Shown here: positions 16,186 through 25,623 of the stretch, in pieces | How the letters are laid out: every line of letters starts with the position of its first letter | Numbering within the stretch: the first letter of the stretch is position 1 | Source of the DNA: Acidovorax sp. A1169 | GTDB taxonomy: Bacteria > Pseudomonadota > Gammaproteobacteria > Burkholderiales > Burkholderiaceae_C | Assembly (NCBI RefSeq): GCF_030704685.1 | Contig: NZ_JAUZDX010000004.1 | Location: 124,001-188,000, forward strand | Length of the DNA: 64,000 nucleotides | Direction of reading: 5' to 3' | Program-made: the position numbers and the translations under genes | Notes under the pieces: generated by a model | The model's input: only the letters and a program-made list of their open reading frames with translations | Databases searched by the model: none | Told to the model about the DNA's origin: nothing

Positions 16186-17385
16186 ATGACCCAGCCCACC
16201 GCCGCCCGGCCCGAGATTTCCAAAGCCCAGTTGCTCCAGGAGCTCTCGGCCTTCGCCAATCCCAGCGACCGCAAGGGCGTGACCCTGGTGCTGCGCGACC
16301 ATGTGCTGTACTGGGCCTTCATCGCCACCGTGCTGCTGGCCGAGCCGATGTGGCTCAAGGTGGTGGCCGCGCTGATGGCGGGCGTGCGCCTGTCCTCGTT
16401 CTACACCCTGGCGCACGATGCCGCGCACGGCACGCTGGCGCGCTCCAAACGGCTGAACTGGGTGCTGGCGCTGGTGGCCGGAGTGCCCGCCACGCACAAC
16501 TACCGCATGTGGTCGCACGACCACAACAAGGTGCACCACCCCTACACCAACGGCGACCACTTCGACTACTACACGCCCTACTCCAAGGCCGGCTACGACG
16601 CGCTGCCCTGGCACAGGAAGGTGCTGGAGCACATCTACCGCGCGCCCCTGGGTATCGGCCTGTGGCTGTACTTCGCTATCCACTGGTTTCCGACCCGCGT
16701 GTACCCCAACGTGCGCACGCCCAAAGACCAGGTGCCCGAGTCGCGCAAGTACTCCGCCCTGCTGCTGGCCTACCACGGCAGCTATGTGGCCTTGCTGCTG
16801 TGCTCGCCCGCCTTCGCCCCCATCACGGCCCTGCAGGCGGTGTTGCTGGGCTGGGTGCTACCCCTGTTCACGCTGATGTTCCTGAGCAGCACCTCGCTGT
16901 ACATCATGCACACCCACCCCAACATCCCCTGGTTCAAGAGCGACGACCTGCGCCACAACCGCCACAGCCCCGAGGTCTGCTCGGTGGTCTGGGTGCTGCC
17001 CGACTGGATCTCCAAGGTGGTCAACAACGTCTACAACCACGCCGCGCACCACGCGCATGCCGGCATCCCCTCGTACCACCTGCTGGCCGCGCAAAAGCGC
17101 ATGAACGAGCTGGTGGGCCACAAGCTGGTGATCGAGCAAGCCTCGGTACGCACCCTGCTGCGCACCATGCGCACCTGCAAGCTCTACGACTACGAGAACC
17201 ACCAGTGGCTCGATTTCAAGGGCCAGCCGAGCGCACCGCGCATCGACCTGGAGCAAAAGGGCCTAGTCGCACTGCGCCACCCGCTGCGCCGCCCCGCAGC
17301 CCCGAGCCAAGCCCCCATCGCCTCGCCCATGCCAGCACCCGGCGCCAGCGGCACAGGCCACCCCGTGCCGGACGCGCTGGCCTGA
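16186..17385 (+). CDS. membrane fatty acid desaturase
   Basis: A 399-residue integral-membrane di-iron desaturase. The three histidine boxes are present: HDAAHG near residue 80, HDHNKVHH near 110 and HAAHHAHAG near 285, plus an HNRH element. Several hydrophobic helices surround them. Such enzymes introduce double bonds into acyl chains or hydroxylate related lipids. The C-terminal 40 residues are Pro/Ala-rich and not part of the domain. Start at ATG 16186; upstream frame residues look non-coding. It is monocistronic with a shared bidirectional terminator. Confidence 0.9.
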   Translation: MTQPTAARPEISKAQLLQELSAFANPSDRKGVTLVLRDHVLYWAFIATVLLAEPMWLKVVAALMAGVRLSSFYTLAHDAAHGTLARSKRLNWVLALVAGVPATHNYRMWSHDHNKVHHPYTNGDHFDYYTPYSKAGYDALPWHRKVLEHIYRAPLGIGLWLYFAIHWFPTRVYPNVRTPKDQVPESRKYSALLLAYHGSYVALLLCSPAFAPITALQAVLLGWVLPLFTLMFLSSTSLYIMHTHPNIPWFKSDDLRHNRHSPEVCSVVWVLPDWISKVVNNVYNHAAHHAHAGIPSYHLLAAQKRMNELVGHKLVIEQASVRTLLRTMRTCKLYDYENHQWLDFKGQPSAPRIDLEQKGLVALRHPLRRPAAPSQAPIASPMPAPGASGTGHPVPDALA

Positions 17386-17404
17386 GAAGCACCGGCCCGC
17401 AAAG

Positions 17405-17430
17405 AAAAAACCGGCCTCGGCCGGTTTTTT
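17405..17430. terminator. bidirectional terminator between convergent genes
   Basis: A 12-bp perfect stem (AAAAAACCGGCC and its complement) with a TC loop lies 20 bases after the desaturase stop and 32 bases from the stop of the convergent GlcG-like gene. A-run and T-run flank it symmetrically, so it can stop transcription from both sides. Confidence 0.92.
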
Positions 17431-17461
17431 CATGGGCGCATGCCGCAGGGCATGCTGCCGA

Positions 17462-17869
17462 TCACAGGCCGATGGCGGCGATGCCGGCGCGCGCGACCTG
17501 CGCATCTTCGGTCGACTTCACGCCGCTCACGCCCACGGCGCCCAGGCACTGGCCGTCCTTGAGGATGGCCACGCCGCCTTCGAGCAGGCCATCGATGGTC
17601 GGGGCGCTCAGGAACGCGGTGCGCCCGCCATTCACGATGTCCTCATAGACCTTGCTGTCCCGGCGGCCCAGGGCCGCCGTGCGGGCCTTGGAGGGGGCGA
17701 TGTGCGAGGACACGGCGGCTGCGCCGTCCAGGCGTTGCAGCCACAGCAGGTGACCGCCATCGTCCACGATGGCGATGGTCACGGCCCAGTTGTTCTTGAG
17801 CGCTTCGGCTTCGGCAGCGGCGGCAATGGCCTTGACGTCGGCCAGTTCGAGTTCGTGCTTGGTTTTCAT
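17462..17869 (-). CDS. GlcG/HbpS-family (DUF336) protein
   Basis: A 135-residue protein with AIVDDGGHLLWLQRLDGA and the C-terminal GAVGVSGVKSTEDAQVARAGI, the hallmarks of the GlcG/HbpS family. Members bind haem or act in glycolate/cobalamin-linked pathways; HbpS is a redox-sensing haem-binding protein. Function here is unknown. Start at ATG 17869 (MKTKHELEL). It is monocistronic. Confidence 0.88.
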   Translation of the reverse strand: MKTKHELELADVKAIAAAAEAEALKNNWAVTIAIVDDGGHLLWLQRLDGAAAVSSHIAPSKARTAALGRRDSKVYEDIVNGGRTAFLSAPTIDGLLEGGVAILKDGQCLGAVGVSGVKSTEDAQVARAGIAAIGL

Positions 17870-18117
17870 GGGTGCAATGCCAGGGTTGGAGGGGGTGCGC
17901 GGGGCAGCCCCGGATGGAAACCGGCAAGCATAGCGGCTCCCGATGCGGCCACAAGCACTGCCTGGAGCGAAAGAATATTGACCCAGCCGGTGCAATGCCC
18001 CACCCTTTGAAAAGATCGCAAGCCCGTTGGCCGGTGCGGGTATTGCCATTTGCAGGAACGCCACCACCTAGAATTTGTCAAGTCTGCGACGTGCAGGCCA
18101 CAAAGGAGAGACACAAG

Positions 18118-18816
18118 ATGATGAATGACCAAGTCACCACCCTGGGGAGCTCTGCGGGCTATGGCATCTCGCAGGAAGAGCGCCACAAGGTGCTTCGCAA
18201 CACTTACTGGCTGCTCGCACTGAGCATGATCCCCACCGTGCTGGGCGCCTGGATCGGCGTTGCCACGGGCATCACCCGTTCGCTGAGCGGCGGCGTGGGC
18301 CTGATCGTGTTCCTGGGCGGCGCGTTCGCCTTCATGTACGCGATCGAAAAGACCAAGCGCTCCGCCGCCGGCGTGCCGGTGCTGCTGGCCTTCACCTTCT
18401 TCATGGGCCTGATGCTATCGCGCATGATCGGCATGGTGCTGGGCTTCAAGAACGGTACCGACCTCGTGATGACCGCGTTTGCCGGCACCGCAGGGGTGTT
18501 TTTCGTGATGGCCACCCTGGCCAGCGTGATCAAGCGCGACCTCTCGGGCATGGGCAAGTGGCTCATGGTCGGCGCGCTGGTGTTGATGGCCGGTGCCATC
18601 ATCAACGTGTTCGTCGGCTCCTCGGTCGGCATGATGGCCATCTCGGTGGCGGCCATCGGCATCTTCAGCGCCTACATGCTGTATGACTTGAAGCAGATTC
18701 TGGACGGCGGCGAGACCAACTACATCAGCGCCACGCTGGCCCTGTACCTGGACATCTTCAACGTGTTCCAGAGCCTGCTGGCGCTGCTGGGCATCATGGG
18801 CGGCGAAAAGGACTGA
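18118..18816 (+). CDS. Bax inhibitor-1/YccA-family membrane protein
   Basis: A 232-residue protein with seven hydrophobic helices. The C-terminal signature SAYMLYDLKQILDGGETNYI with the paired Asp residues, and the ending ALYLDIFNVFQSLLALLGIMGG, identify the BI-1/YccA family. YccA modulates FtsH proteolysis in E. coli and other members are pH-sensitive calcium leak channels. AAAGGAGAGACACAAG precedes the ATG at 18118; a second ATG follows immediately. Confidence 0.93.
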   Translation: MMNDQVTTLGSSAGYGISQEERHKVLRNTYWLLALSMIPTVLGAWIGVATGITRSLSGGVGLIVFLGGAFAFMYAIEKTKRSAAGVPVLLAFTFFMGLMLSRMIGMVLGFKNGTDLVMTAFAGTAGVFFVMATLASVIKRDLSGMGKWLMVGALVLMAGAIINVFVGSSVGMMAISVAAIGIFSAYMLYDLKQILDGGETNYISATLALYLDIFNVFQSLLALLGIMGGEKD

Positions 18817-18837
18817 GCTCCTTTGGCACCGTTCCCC

Positions 18838-18862
18838 AAAAGGCTCCTTCGGGAGCCTTTTT
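18838..18862 (+). terminator. terminator after the BI-1 gene
   Basis: AAAGGCTCC and GGGAGCCTTTTT form a stem with a TTC loop and T-run, just over 20 bases after the stop codon. Confidence 0.88.
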
Positions 18863-18923
18863 GTTGACCACGCGCAATGGTCAACCCTCAATACCGCTGG
18901 CCAGCTGCCGATAATGAGACTAC

Positions 18924-19283
18924 ATGCGCTCTACTGCCCCCTTTGTCCCCCTCCCCATCCTGCGCCTCATGGTCGCGTCCGTAGCCGCGTTGCTACTGGC
19001 CGGGTGCGACAAGATCCCGGGCCTCGGACCGGATGTGGGCGCCATCCAGCGGGAAGCCGACGCCAAGGCCATCGGCGGCGCCTGCCGGCATGCGCTGCGC
19101 GGGGTGGAAGACTGCTATACCCTCAACCCCAAGGCCACCAAGGCGGCGGTTTTCGACGGGTGGAAGGAGATGGACCAGTACATGCGCGAGAACAAGATCG
19201 ACGGCAGCCCCTCGGTGATCACCAAGGCTGCGCCGCCGGAGGCGTCCGCGCGCGCCGCATCGAGGGCCGCCAGGGAAAACTGA
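18924..19283 (+). CDS. small lipoprotein of unknown function
   Basis: A 119-residue protein with a hydrophobic segment LRLMVASVAALLLAGC; LLAGC is a lipobox, so Cys28 would be lipidated after signal-peptidase II cleavage. The mature part has two further cysteines (ACRHALRGVEDCY) that could form a disulfide, and an Ala/Arg-rich tail. An alternative start at ATG 18969 gives a normal-length signal peptide. No family recognised. It has its own terminator. Confidence 0.75.
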   Translation: MRSTAPFVPLPILRLMVASVAALLLAGCDKIPGLGPDVGAIQREADAKAIGGACRHALRGVEDCYTLNPKATKAAVFDGWKEMDQYMRENKIDGSPSVITKAAPPEASARAASRAAREN

Positions 19284-19296
19284 GCTGACCAAAACG

Positions 19297-19321
19297 AAAG
19301 GAGCCCGCAGGCTCCTTTTTT
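19297..19321 (+). terminator. terminator after the lipoprotein gene
   Basis: AAAGGAGCC and GGCTCCTTT form a 9-bp stem with a CGCA loop and T-run, ending about 25 bases before the stop of the convergent rlmD gene. Confidence 0.88.
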
Positions 19322-19346
19322 ATATCCAGCCTCCTGGCGGCGCAGG

Positions 19347-20810
19347 TCAATACCGCTCGAACACCGCCATGCTCTCCACGTGCGCCGTGTGCGGGAACAT
19401 GTTGACCATGCCCGCCGCCGTGCAGCGGTAGCCACCCAGGTGCACCAGCAGGCCCGCATCGCGCGCCAGAGTGGCGGGGTTGCAGCTCACATAGACGATG
19501 CGCTTGGGCGGCGTCCAGTGCTCGGCCCCGGGGGGCAGCGGCGCAGCGCCCTCAGCACCGATGCGCGATTGCTCGATGTCGGCCAGCGCCCTGGCCAGCG
19601 CGAAGGCCCCTTCGCGCGGTGGATCCACCAGCCATTTGTCGGCCGAGCCATCGGCGATCAGCATCTCGGGCGTCATGTCGAACAGGTTGCGGGCCACGAA
19701 ATCGGTGGGCGCCAGCGCCTTGCCGCCTTCGGCCACCAGTCGCTGGTTGAGCCGGTAGTTCTCGCGCGAGCGCGCCACCAGCGCCTCGCTGCCTTCGATG
19801 CCCAGCACCTCGCGGCCCTGGGTGGCCAGGGGCAGCGTGAAATTGCCCAGGCCGCAGAACCAGTCGATCACGCGCTCGTGATTTTGCACGTCCAGCAGGC
19901 GCAGCGCGCGCGTGACCAGCACGCGGTTGATGTGCGGGTTCACCTGCGTGAAATCGGTGGGCTTGAAAGGCATGGTGATGCCGAAGTCCGGCAGCGCATA
20001 GGACAGCTGCTCACCGCCCTCGTCCATCAGCTTCACGGTCTCGGGGCCCTTGGGCTGCAGCCACCATTGCACTTGGTGGGCGGTGGCGAAATCGCGCAGC
20101 CGGGTGAGGTCGTCCGCGCTCAGCGGCTCCAGGTGGCGCAGCACCAGCGCGGTCACGCTGTCACCGCAGGCCAGCTCGATCTGCGGGCAGGTGTCGCGTG
20201 CGTCCATGGAGGCGATCAGCGCGCGCAGGGGCATCAGCATGGCGTCCACATGCGGGGGCAGCACAGGGCAGGTCTGCATGTCGGCCACGTAGCGGCTCTT
20301 GCGCTCGTGAAAGCCCACCAGCACCGTGCCCTTCTTGATCACGTGGCGCACCGACAGGCGCGCGCGGTAGCGGTAGCCCCAGGCGGGGCCCTCGATGGGG
20401 CGCAGCACCATCTCGGCCCGTACCTTGCCCAGGTGCCAGAGGTTGTCTTCGAGCACGCGCTGCTTGACCGCCACCTGCCCGCCCACGTGCAGGTGCTGCA
20501 TCTTGCAGCCGCCGCAGGCACCGGCGTGCAGGCCGAAGTGCGGGCAGCCCGGGCGCACGCGCTGGGACGACTCGCGGTGGATCGCCGTCAGGCTGGCCTG
20601 CTCCCAGTTGTTCTTCTTGCGGTGGGTGTTGGCGGTGACGTACTCGAACGGCAGGGCGCCGTCGATGAAGACCACCTTGCCATTGGGACGGCGGGCCACG
20701 CCCTGGGCTTCGAGGTCCAGGGACTGCACGGACAGCCAGCCTTCCGGCAGTTCTCCCGCTTCCTGCTCGGCGGGTTCATACGAGGGGGACAATTCTTTGG
20801 GTTCACTCAT
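19347..20810 (-). CDS. rlmD: 23S rRNA (uracil-1939-C5)-methyltransferase
   Basis: A 487-residue SAM-dependent RNA methyltransferase of the RumA/TrmA group. The N-terminal TRAM domain is followed by the [4Fe-4S] cysteines [19 protein letters not shown] near residues 95-113. The Rossmann part has [15 protein letters not shown], and the catalytic nucleophile motif is [11 protein letters not shown] near residue 445. All are intact. The start at ATG 20810 leaves a 30-residue acidic N-terminal extension before the TRAM domain, common in Comamonadaceae homologues. Confidence 0.93.
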   Translation of the reverse strand: MSEPKELSPSYEPAEQEAGELPEGWLSVQSLDLEAQGVARRPNGKVVFIDGALPFEYVTANTHRKKNNWEQASLTAIHRESSQRVRPGCPHFGLHAGACGGCKMQHLHVGGQVAVKQRVLEDNLWHLGKVRAEMVLRPIEGPAWGYRYRARLSVRHVIKKGTVLVGFHERKSRYVADMQTCPVLPPHVDAMLMPLRALIASMDARDTCPQIELACGDSVTALVLRHLEPLSADDLTRLRDFATAHQVQWWLQPKGPETVKLMDEGGEQLSYALPDFGITMPFKPTDFTQVNPHINRVLVTRALRLLDVQNHERVIDWFCGLGNFTLPLATQGREVLGIEGSEALVARSRENYRLNQRLVAEGGKALAPTDFVARNLFDMTPEMLIADGSADKWLVDPPREGAFALARALADIEQSRIGAEGAAPLPPGAEHWTPPKRIVYVSCNPATLARDAGLLVHLGGYRCTAAGMVNMFPHTAHVESMAVFERY

Positions 20811-20878
20811 CCTCCGATTGTCTCAGAGGCTGCGAACCGTCCTGCGCACCCGTCCACGGGGTGTGCGGATGCAATGGC

Positions 20879-21181
20879 TCAGCCGCGGTCGGCGCGCGGC
20901 GCGCGGCGCCCGCCAGGGCCGGTCATGCGGGCAGGTGCGAAGCGCGGCAGTTCGTTGATGCGCAGGTCGCAGCCATAGTTGTCCAGCGTGAACACCAGCG
21001 TGCTGCCAGGTGCCACGCGGGGCAGGACTTCGTGGACCTGGAACGACATGTCCACCGGCGGCTCGGGCGCACGGTAAATGATTTCCTTGGCCGGGCTGTA
21101 GACCACGTAGCAGGCGGCGGAGGCGGTCTGGCTGAAACAGGCGGCCACCAGGGCCGCTGCGGCGAATTTGAATGCGGACAT
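20879..21181 (-). CDS. small exported protein, unknown
   Basis: A 100-residue protein with a clear Sec signal peptide (KFAAAALVAACFSQTASA, cleavage near residue 22). The mature part starts ACYVVYSPAKEIIYRAPEPP and contains two cysteines (ACY, YGCDLRI) suitable for a disulfide. The C-terminal 20 residues are Arg/Gly/Pro-rich. No family recognised. It lies between rlmD and the Lrp regulator, in the same orientation as both. Confidence 0.75.
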   Translation of the reverse strand: MSAFKFAAAALVAACFSQTASAACYVVYSPAKEIIYRAPEPPVDMSFQVHEVLPRVAPGSTLVFTLDNYGCDLRINELPRFAPARMTGPGGRRAPRADRG

Positions 21182-21265
21182 GAGAACTCCTCCTGCGACT
21201 TTCGAGTATTGCGCCCATTATGCGGGCTTGCAGGGCGCTCGCCAATGCAGGCGTTGCGCACATGC

Positions 21266-21739
21266 CTACCGCAGCACCAGGTGGTTGGTGTGCTTGACCT
21301 CTTCCATGACGGCATAGGTGCGTGTCTCGCGCACGCCCGGCAGCTGCCAGAGCACCGCCCCGGCGAACACCCGGTAGGCATTCATGTCGGCCGAGCGGGT
21401 CTTGAGCAGGTAGTCGAAGCCACCCGCCACCATGTGGCATTCCATGATCTCGGGGTGCACCTGCACGGCCGCTTTGAACTGGTCGAACACATTGGGCGTG
21501 GTGCGGTCCAGCAGCACCTCCACGAAGACCAGCATGCCGGCACCCAGCTTGAGCGGGTTCAGCCGCGCCTCGTAGCCCAGGATGAAGCCGTCGCGCGTGA
21601 GCCGCTGCACGCGCGCAAGCACCGCCGTGGGCGACAGGGCCACGGCCTCGGCCAGCTTGAGGTTGGCAATGCGCCCGTCTTCCTGCAGGATCGACAGGAT
21701 CCGGCGGTCGATACGGTCCAGATCGGCATCATTGGTCAT
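21266..21739 (-). CDS. Lrp/AsnC-family regulator, probable activator of putA
   Basis: A 157-residue protein with the N-terminal winged HTH (DLDRIDRRILSILQEDGRIA ... LAEAVALSPTAVLARVQRL) and a C-terminal RAM ligand-binding domain (VFVEVLLDRT, MVAGGFDYLLKTRS). It is divergent from putA, with 125 bases between start codons. PutR/BkdR-type Lrp regulators activate proline catabolism genes in many bacteria, and the adjacent PutA lacks its own DNA-binding domain. A role in proline-responsive putA control is therefore likely but inferred. Confidence 0.9.
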   Translation of the reverse strand: MTNDADLDRIDRRILSILQEDGRIANLKLAEAVALSPTAVLARVQRLTRDGFILGYEARLNPLKLGAGMLVFVEVLLDRTTPNVFDQFKAAVQVHPEIMECHMVAGGFDYLLKTRSADMNAYRVFAGAVLWQLPGVRETRTYAVMEEVKHTNHLVLR

Positions 21740-21864
21740 TGACTCTAGTGATTCATTCGTTCGATCAGCCGATTTTCGAACATTTATTCACCGCAAGTCC
21801 AGAGATGATCCATTTCGTGGGGCCCGCAGCCGTCGGGCCCGAATTTCTCACCAGAGATACCGCC
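21740..21864. promoter_or_regulatory. divergent putA / Lrp-regulator control region
   Basis: The 125-base spacer has an AT-rich core with related sequences ATTCGTTCGATC and ATTTTCGAACAT, partially symmetrical, as expected for Lrp-type sites. No operator can be assigned exactly. Confidence 0.4.
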
Positions 21865-24800
21865 ATGACCCATTCCGCCGCTTTTGCAGACTTCGCCCCA
21901 CGCCCCGCACTGACCAGCCCGCTGCGCGCCGCCATCACCGCGGCCTGCCGCCGGCCAGAGCCCGAGGCCCTGGCCCCGCTGCTGGCACAGGCCCGGGTGC
22001 CGCAGGACATGGCCGCCGCTTCAGAGCAACTGGCGCTGCGCATCGCGGGTGCCCTGCGCCAGCGCAAGGCCGCCAGCGGCCGCGCCGGCATCGTGCAGGG
22101 GCTACTGCAGGAGTTCTCGCTGTCGTCCCAGGAAGGCGTGGCCCTGATGTGCCTGGCCGAGGCGCTGCTGCGCATCCCCGATGCGGCGACGCGCGATGCG
22201 CTGATCCGCGACAAGATCAGCAACGGCCAGTGGGAGCCGCACCTGGGCAAGAGCCCGTCGCTGTTCGTCAACGCCGCCACCTGGGGCCTCTTAATCACCG
22301 GCAAGCTGGTGGCCACGCACAGCGAAGGCAGCCTGGGCGCATCGCTGGGGCGGCTCATCGGCCGGGGCGGCGAGCCCTTGATCCGCAAGGGCGTGGACAT
22401 GGCCATGCGCATGATGGGCGAGCAGTTCGTCACCGGCGAGACCATCGCCGAGGCGCTGTCCAACGCCCGCCGCATGGAGGCCGAGGGCTTTCGCTACTCC
22501 TACGACATGCTGGGCGAGGCGGCGCTGACCACCGCCGACGCCGAGCGCTACTACGCCTCGTACGAGCAGGCCATCCACGCCATCGGCAAGGCGTCTGCCG
22601 GGCGAGGCATCTACGACGGGCCAGGCATCTCGATCAAGCTGTCGGCCCTGCACCCGCGCTACAGCCGTGCGCAGTTCGCGCGCGTGATGGACGAGCTCTA
22701 CCCCCTGGTGCTGCGCCTGACCGAGCTGGCCAAGCGCTATGACATCGGCATCAACATCGACGCCGAAGAGGCCGACCGCCTGGAGATCTCGCTCGACCTG
22801 CTCGAGCGCCTGTGCCATGAGCCCAGCCTTGCGGGCTGGAACGGCATCGGCTTCGTGATCCAGGCCTACCAAAAGCGCTGCCCGTATGTGATCAACTTCG
22901 TGATCGACCTGGCCCGGCGCACCCGCCGCCGCCTCATGGTGCGCCTGGTCAAGGGCGCCTACTGGGACAGCGAGATCAAGCGCGCGCAGATCGACGGCTT
23001 GGCCGACTACCCGGTCTATACGCGCAAGGTGCACACCGACATCTCCTACGTCGCCTGCGCGCGCAAGCTGCTGGCCGCGCCCGAGGCGGTGTACCCGCAG
23101 TTCGCCACGCACAATGCCGAGACGCTGGCCACCATCTACCACCTGGCGGGCAGCAACTACTACGCGGGCCAGTACGAGTTCCAGTGCCTGCACGGCATGG
23201 GCGAGCCGCTGTACGAGCAGGTGGTGGGCGCCATCAGCGCCGGCAAGCTGGGCCGGCCCTGCCGCATCTACGCCCCGGTGGGCACGCACGAGACGCTGCT
23301 GGCCTACCTGGTGCGCCGCCTGCTCGAGAACGGTGCGAACACCTCCTTCGTGAACCGCATCGCCGACGAGACCATCGCCCTGGCCGAGCTGGTGCGCAGC
23401 CCCGTGCAGGTGGTGGACGAAACCGCCGCCCGCGAAGGCACGGCCGCCCTGCCCCACCCGCGCATCCCGCTGCCGGGGGCGCTGTATGGCCACGGCCGCG
23501 CCAACTCGCAAGGGCTCGATATCGCCAGCGACGCCACGCTGGCGCAGCTCGCCGCAACGCTGCAGGCCAGCGCGCTGCACGAGTGGAAGGCCGGACCGCT
23601 GCTCGCCGCCGACGCGCCCCCCGGCCCGACCATCCCCGTGTGCAACCCCGCCGATCTGCGCGACGTGGTCGGCCAGGTGCAGGAGGCCACGGCAGACGAT
23701 GTCGATCAGGCGCTGGCGAACGCTCAGGCTTCAGCTCCCGCCTGGGCCGCCATCGCCCCCGCCGAACGCGCCGCCGTCCTGCAGCGCACCGCCGACCTGC
23801 TCGAAGAGCGCCTGCAGCCGCTGATCGGCCTGTTGATGCGCGAAGCCGGCAAGAGCGCCAGCAACGCCATCGCCGAGGTGCGCGAGGCCGTGGACTTTTT
23901 GCGCTACTACGCGGCCCAGGTCGAGAGCACTTTCGACAACGCCACGCACATCCCCCTGGGCCCGGTGGCCTGCATCAGCCCGTGGAATTTTCCGCTGGCC
24001 ATCTTCATGGGCCAGGTGGCTGCGGCGCTGGCCGCCGGCAACCCGGTGCTGGCCAAGCCGGCCGAGCAGACGCCGCTGGTCGCCGCCGAGGCCGTGCGCC
24101 TGCTGTGGCGCGCAGGCGTGCCTCGCGGCGCGGTGCAGTTGCTGCCCGGCCAGGGTGAAACCGTGGGCGCGCGCCTGATCGGCGATGCCCGCGTGATGGG
24201 CGTCATGTTCACCGGCTCCACCGAGGTGGCGCGCATCCTGCAGCGCACCATCGCCGGCCGGCTCGATGCCGCTGGCCGCCCCATTCCGCTGATCGCCGAG
24301 ACCGGCGGGCAGAACGCGATGATCGTGGACTCCTCGGCCCTGGTCGAGCAGGTGGTGGCCGATGCCGTGTCCTCCGCCTTCGACAGCGCCGGCCAGCGCT
24401 GCTCGGCCCTGCGCGTGCTGTGCGTGCAGGAGGATGCCGCCGACCGCGTGGTGGAAATGCTCAAGGGCGCCATGGGCGAGCTGCGCATGGGCAACCCCGC
24501 AGCCCTGGCGGTGGACGTGGGCCCGGTGATCGACGCCGAGGCCCAGGGCGGCATCAACAAGCACATCGAGGCCTTCAAGAGCCGTGGCCAGCGCGTTTTT
24601 CAGCACTGCCGCAGCGATGCTGCCGAGGCGGCCCAGGGCACCTTCGTGCCGCCCACACTGATCGAGCTTAACGCCATCAGCGAGCTGCAGCGCGAGGTCT
24701 TCGGCCCGGTGCTGCACCTGGTGCGCTACGCGCGCAACGACCTCGACAAATTGCTCGACCAGATCAATGCCACCGGCTATGGCCTGACCCAGGGCGTGCA

Positions 24801-25608
24801 CACCCGCATCGACGAGACCATCGCCCGCGTGGTGGACTGCGCGCACGCCGGCAATGTCTACGTCAACCGCAACATGGTGGGCGCCGTGGTGGGCGTGCAG
24901 CCCTTTGGCGGCGAAGGCCTGTCGGGCACCGGCCCCAAGGCCGGCGGCCCGCTGTACCTGCTGCGCCTGCTGGCCGCGCGCCCGGCCAACGCACTGGCGC
25001 ACACGTTTGCCGCCGCCGACCGCGCCGTGCCCGCCGACATGGCCGCACGCGACCACCTGCTCATGCCCCTGCGTGCCCTGGAGCGCTGGGCCCAGATGGA
25101 GGGCCATGCCCCCCTGGCCGCCACCTGCCGCCGCTTTGCCGCCGAAAGCCAGAGCGGCACCGCACGCACCCTGCCCGGCCCCACGGGCGAGCGCAACGTC
25201 TACAGCCTGCTGCCGCGTGCCACGGTGCTGTGCATCGCCACCACGCAGGACGAACTGCTGACCCAGCTGGCCGCCGTGCTCGCCAGCGGCGGCAAGGCCG
25301 TGTGGAGCGATGCGCACACTGCCCTGCGCACCACGCTCCCGGCCGAGGTGCAGGCGCGCATAAGCACCACCGGCAATGCCCTGGCCGACGGCGGCATCGA
25401 ACTGGCTGCCGTGCTGCACCACGGCAGCCCCGACGCACTGCGCAGCGTGTGCGAACAGCTCGCCCGCCGCCCAGGCCCCATCGTGGCCGCCACGGCCCTG
25501 CCCCCCGGCAGCACCGAGGTGCCGCTGGAGCGCCTGGTGATCGAGCGCGCGCTGAGCGTGAACACCGCAGCGGCCGGAGGTAATGCGAGCCTGATGACGA
25601 TTGGCTGA
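21865..25608 (+). CDS. putA: bifunctional proline dehydrogenase / L-glutamate gamma-semialdehyde dehydrogenase
   Basis: Oxidises proline to glutamate in two steps (FAD then NAD+). The product has 1247 residues. The PRODH barrel spans about 130-500 (GPGISIKLSALHPRYS, RLVKGAYWDSEIK, THNAETLA). The aldehyde dehydrogenase domain spans about 560-1050, with ETGGQNAMIV and catalytic Cys near residue 844 in GQRCSALRVL. A C-terminal ALDH-like domain follows. The N-terminal ribbon-helix-helix repressor domain of E. coli PutA is absent. The start at ATG 21865 (MTHSAAF) was chosen; an earlier in-frame ATG at 21739 overlaps the divergent regulator's start. The divergent Lrp protein probably controls it. 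Confidence 0.95.
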   Translation: MTHSAAFADFAPRPALTSPLRAAITAACRRPEPEALAPLLAQARVPQDMAAASEQLALRIAGALRQRKAASGRAGIVQGLLQEFSLSSQEGVALMCLAEALLRIPDAATRDALIRDKISNGQWEPHLGKSPSLFVNAATWGLLITGKLVATHSEGSLGASLGRLIGRGGEPLIRKGVDMAMRMMGEQFVTGETIAEALSNARRMEAEGFRYSYDMLGEAALTTADAERYYASYEQAIHAIGKASAGRGIYDGPGISIKLSALHPRYSRAQFARVMDELYPLVLRLTELAKRYDIGINIDAEEADRLEISLDLLERLCHEPSLAGWNGIGFVIQAYQKRCPYVINFVIDLARRTRRRLMVRLVKGAYWDSEIKRAQIDGLADYPVYTRKVHTDISYVACARKLLAAPEAVYPQFATHNAETLATIYHLAGSNYYAGQYEFQCLHGMGEPLYEQVVGAISAGKLGRPCRIYAPVGTHETLLAYLVRRLLENGANTSFVNRIADETIALAELVRSPVQVVDETAAREGTAALPHPRIPLPGALYGHGRANSQGLDIASDATLAQLAATLQASALHEWKAGPLLAADAPPGPTIPVCNPADLRDVVGQVQEATADDVDQALANAQASAPAWAAIAPAERAAVLQRTADLLEERLQPLIGLLMREAGKSASNAIAEVREAVDFLRYYAAQVESTFDNATHIPLGPVACISPWNFPLAIFMGQVAAALAAGNPVLAKPAEQTPLVAAEAVRLLWRAGVPRGAVQLLPGQGETVGARLIGDARVMGVMFTGSTEVARILQRTIAGRLDAAGRPIPLIAETGGQNAMIVDSSALVEQVVADAVSSAFDSAGQRCSALRVLCVQEDAADRVVEMLKGAMGELRMGNPAALAVDVGPVIDAEAQGGINKHIEAFKSRGQRVFQHCRSDAAEAAQGTFVPPTLIELNAISELQREVFGPVLHLVRYARNDLDKLLDQINATGYGLTQGVHTRIDETIARVVDCAHAGNVYVNRNMVGAVVGVQPFGGEGLSGTGPKAGGPLYLLRLLAARPANALAHTFAAADRAVPADMAARDHLLMPLRALERWAQMEGHAPLAATCRRFAAESQSGTARTLPGPTGERNVYSLLPRATVLCIATTQDELLTQLAAVLASGGKAVWSDAHTALRTTLPAEVQARISTTGNALADGGIELAAVLHHGSPDALRSVCEQLARRPGPIVAATALPPGSTEVPLERLVIERALSVNTAAAGGNASLMTIG

Positions 25609-25623
25609 AGCGCAGGCGCCGGG

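Noticed and set aside
21739-21864. Upstream putA start at 21739
   Set aside because: It overlaps the divergent regulator's start codon and adds 42 residues without RHH features; ATG 21865 is more consistent.
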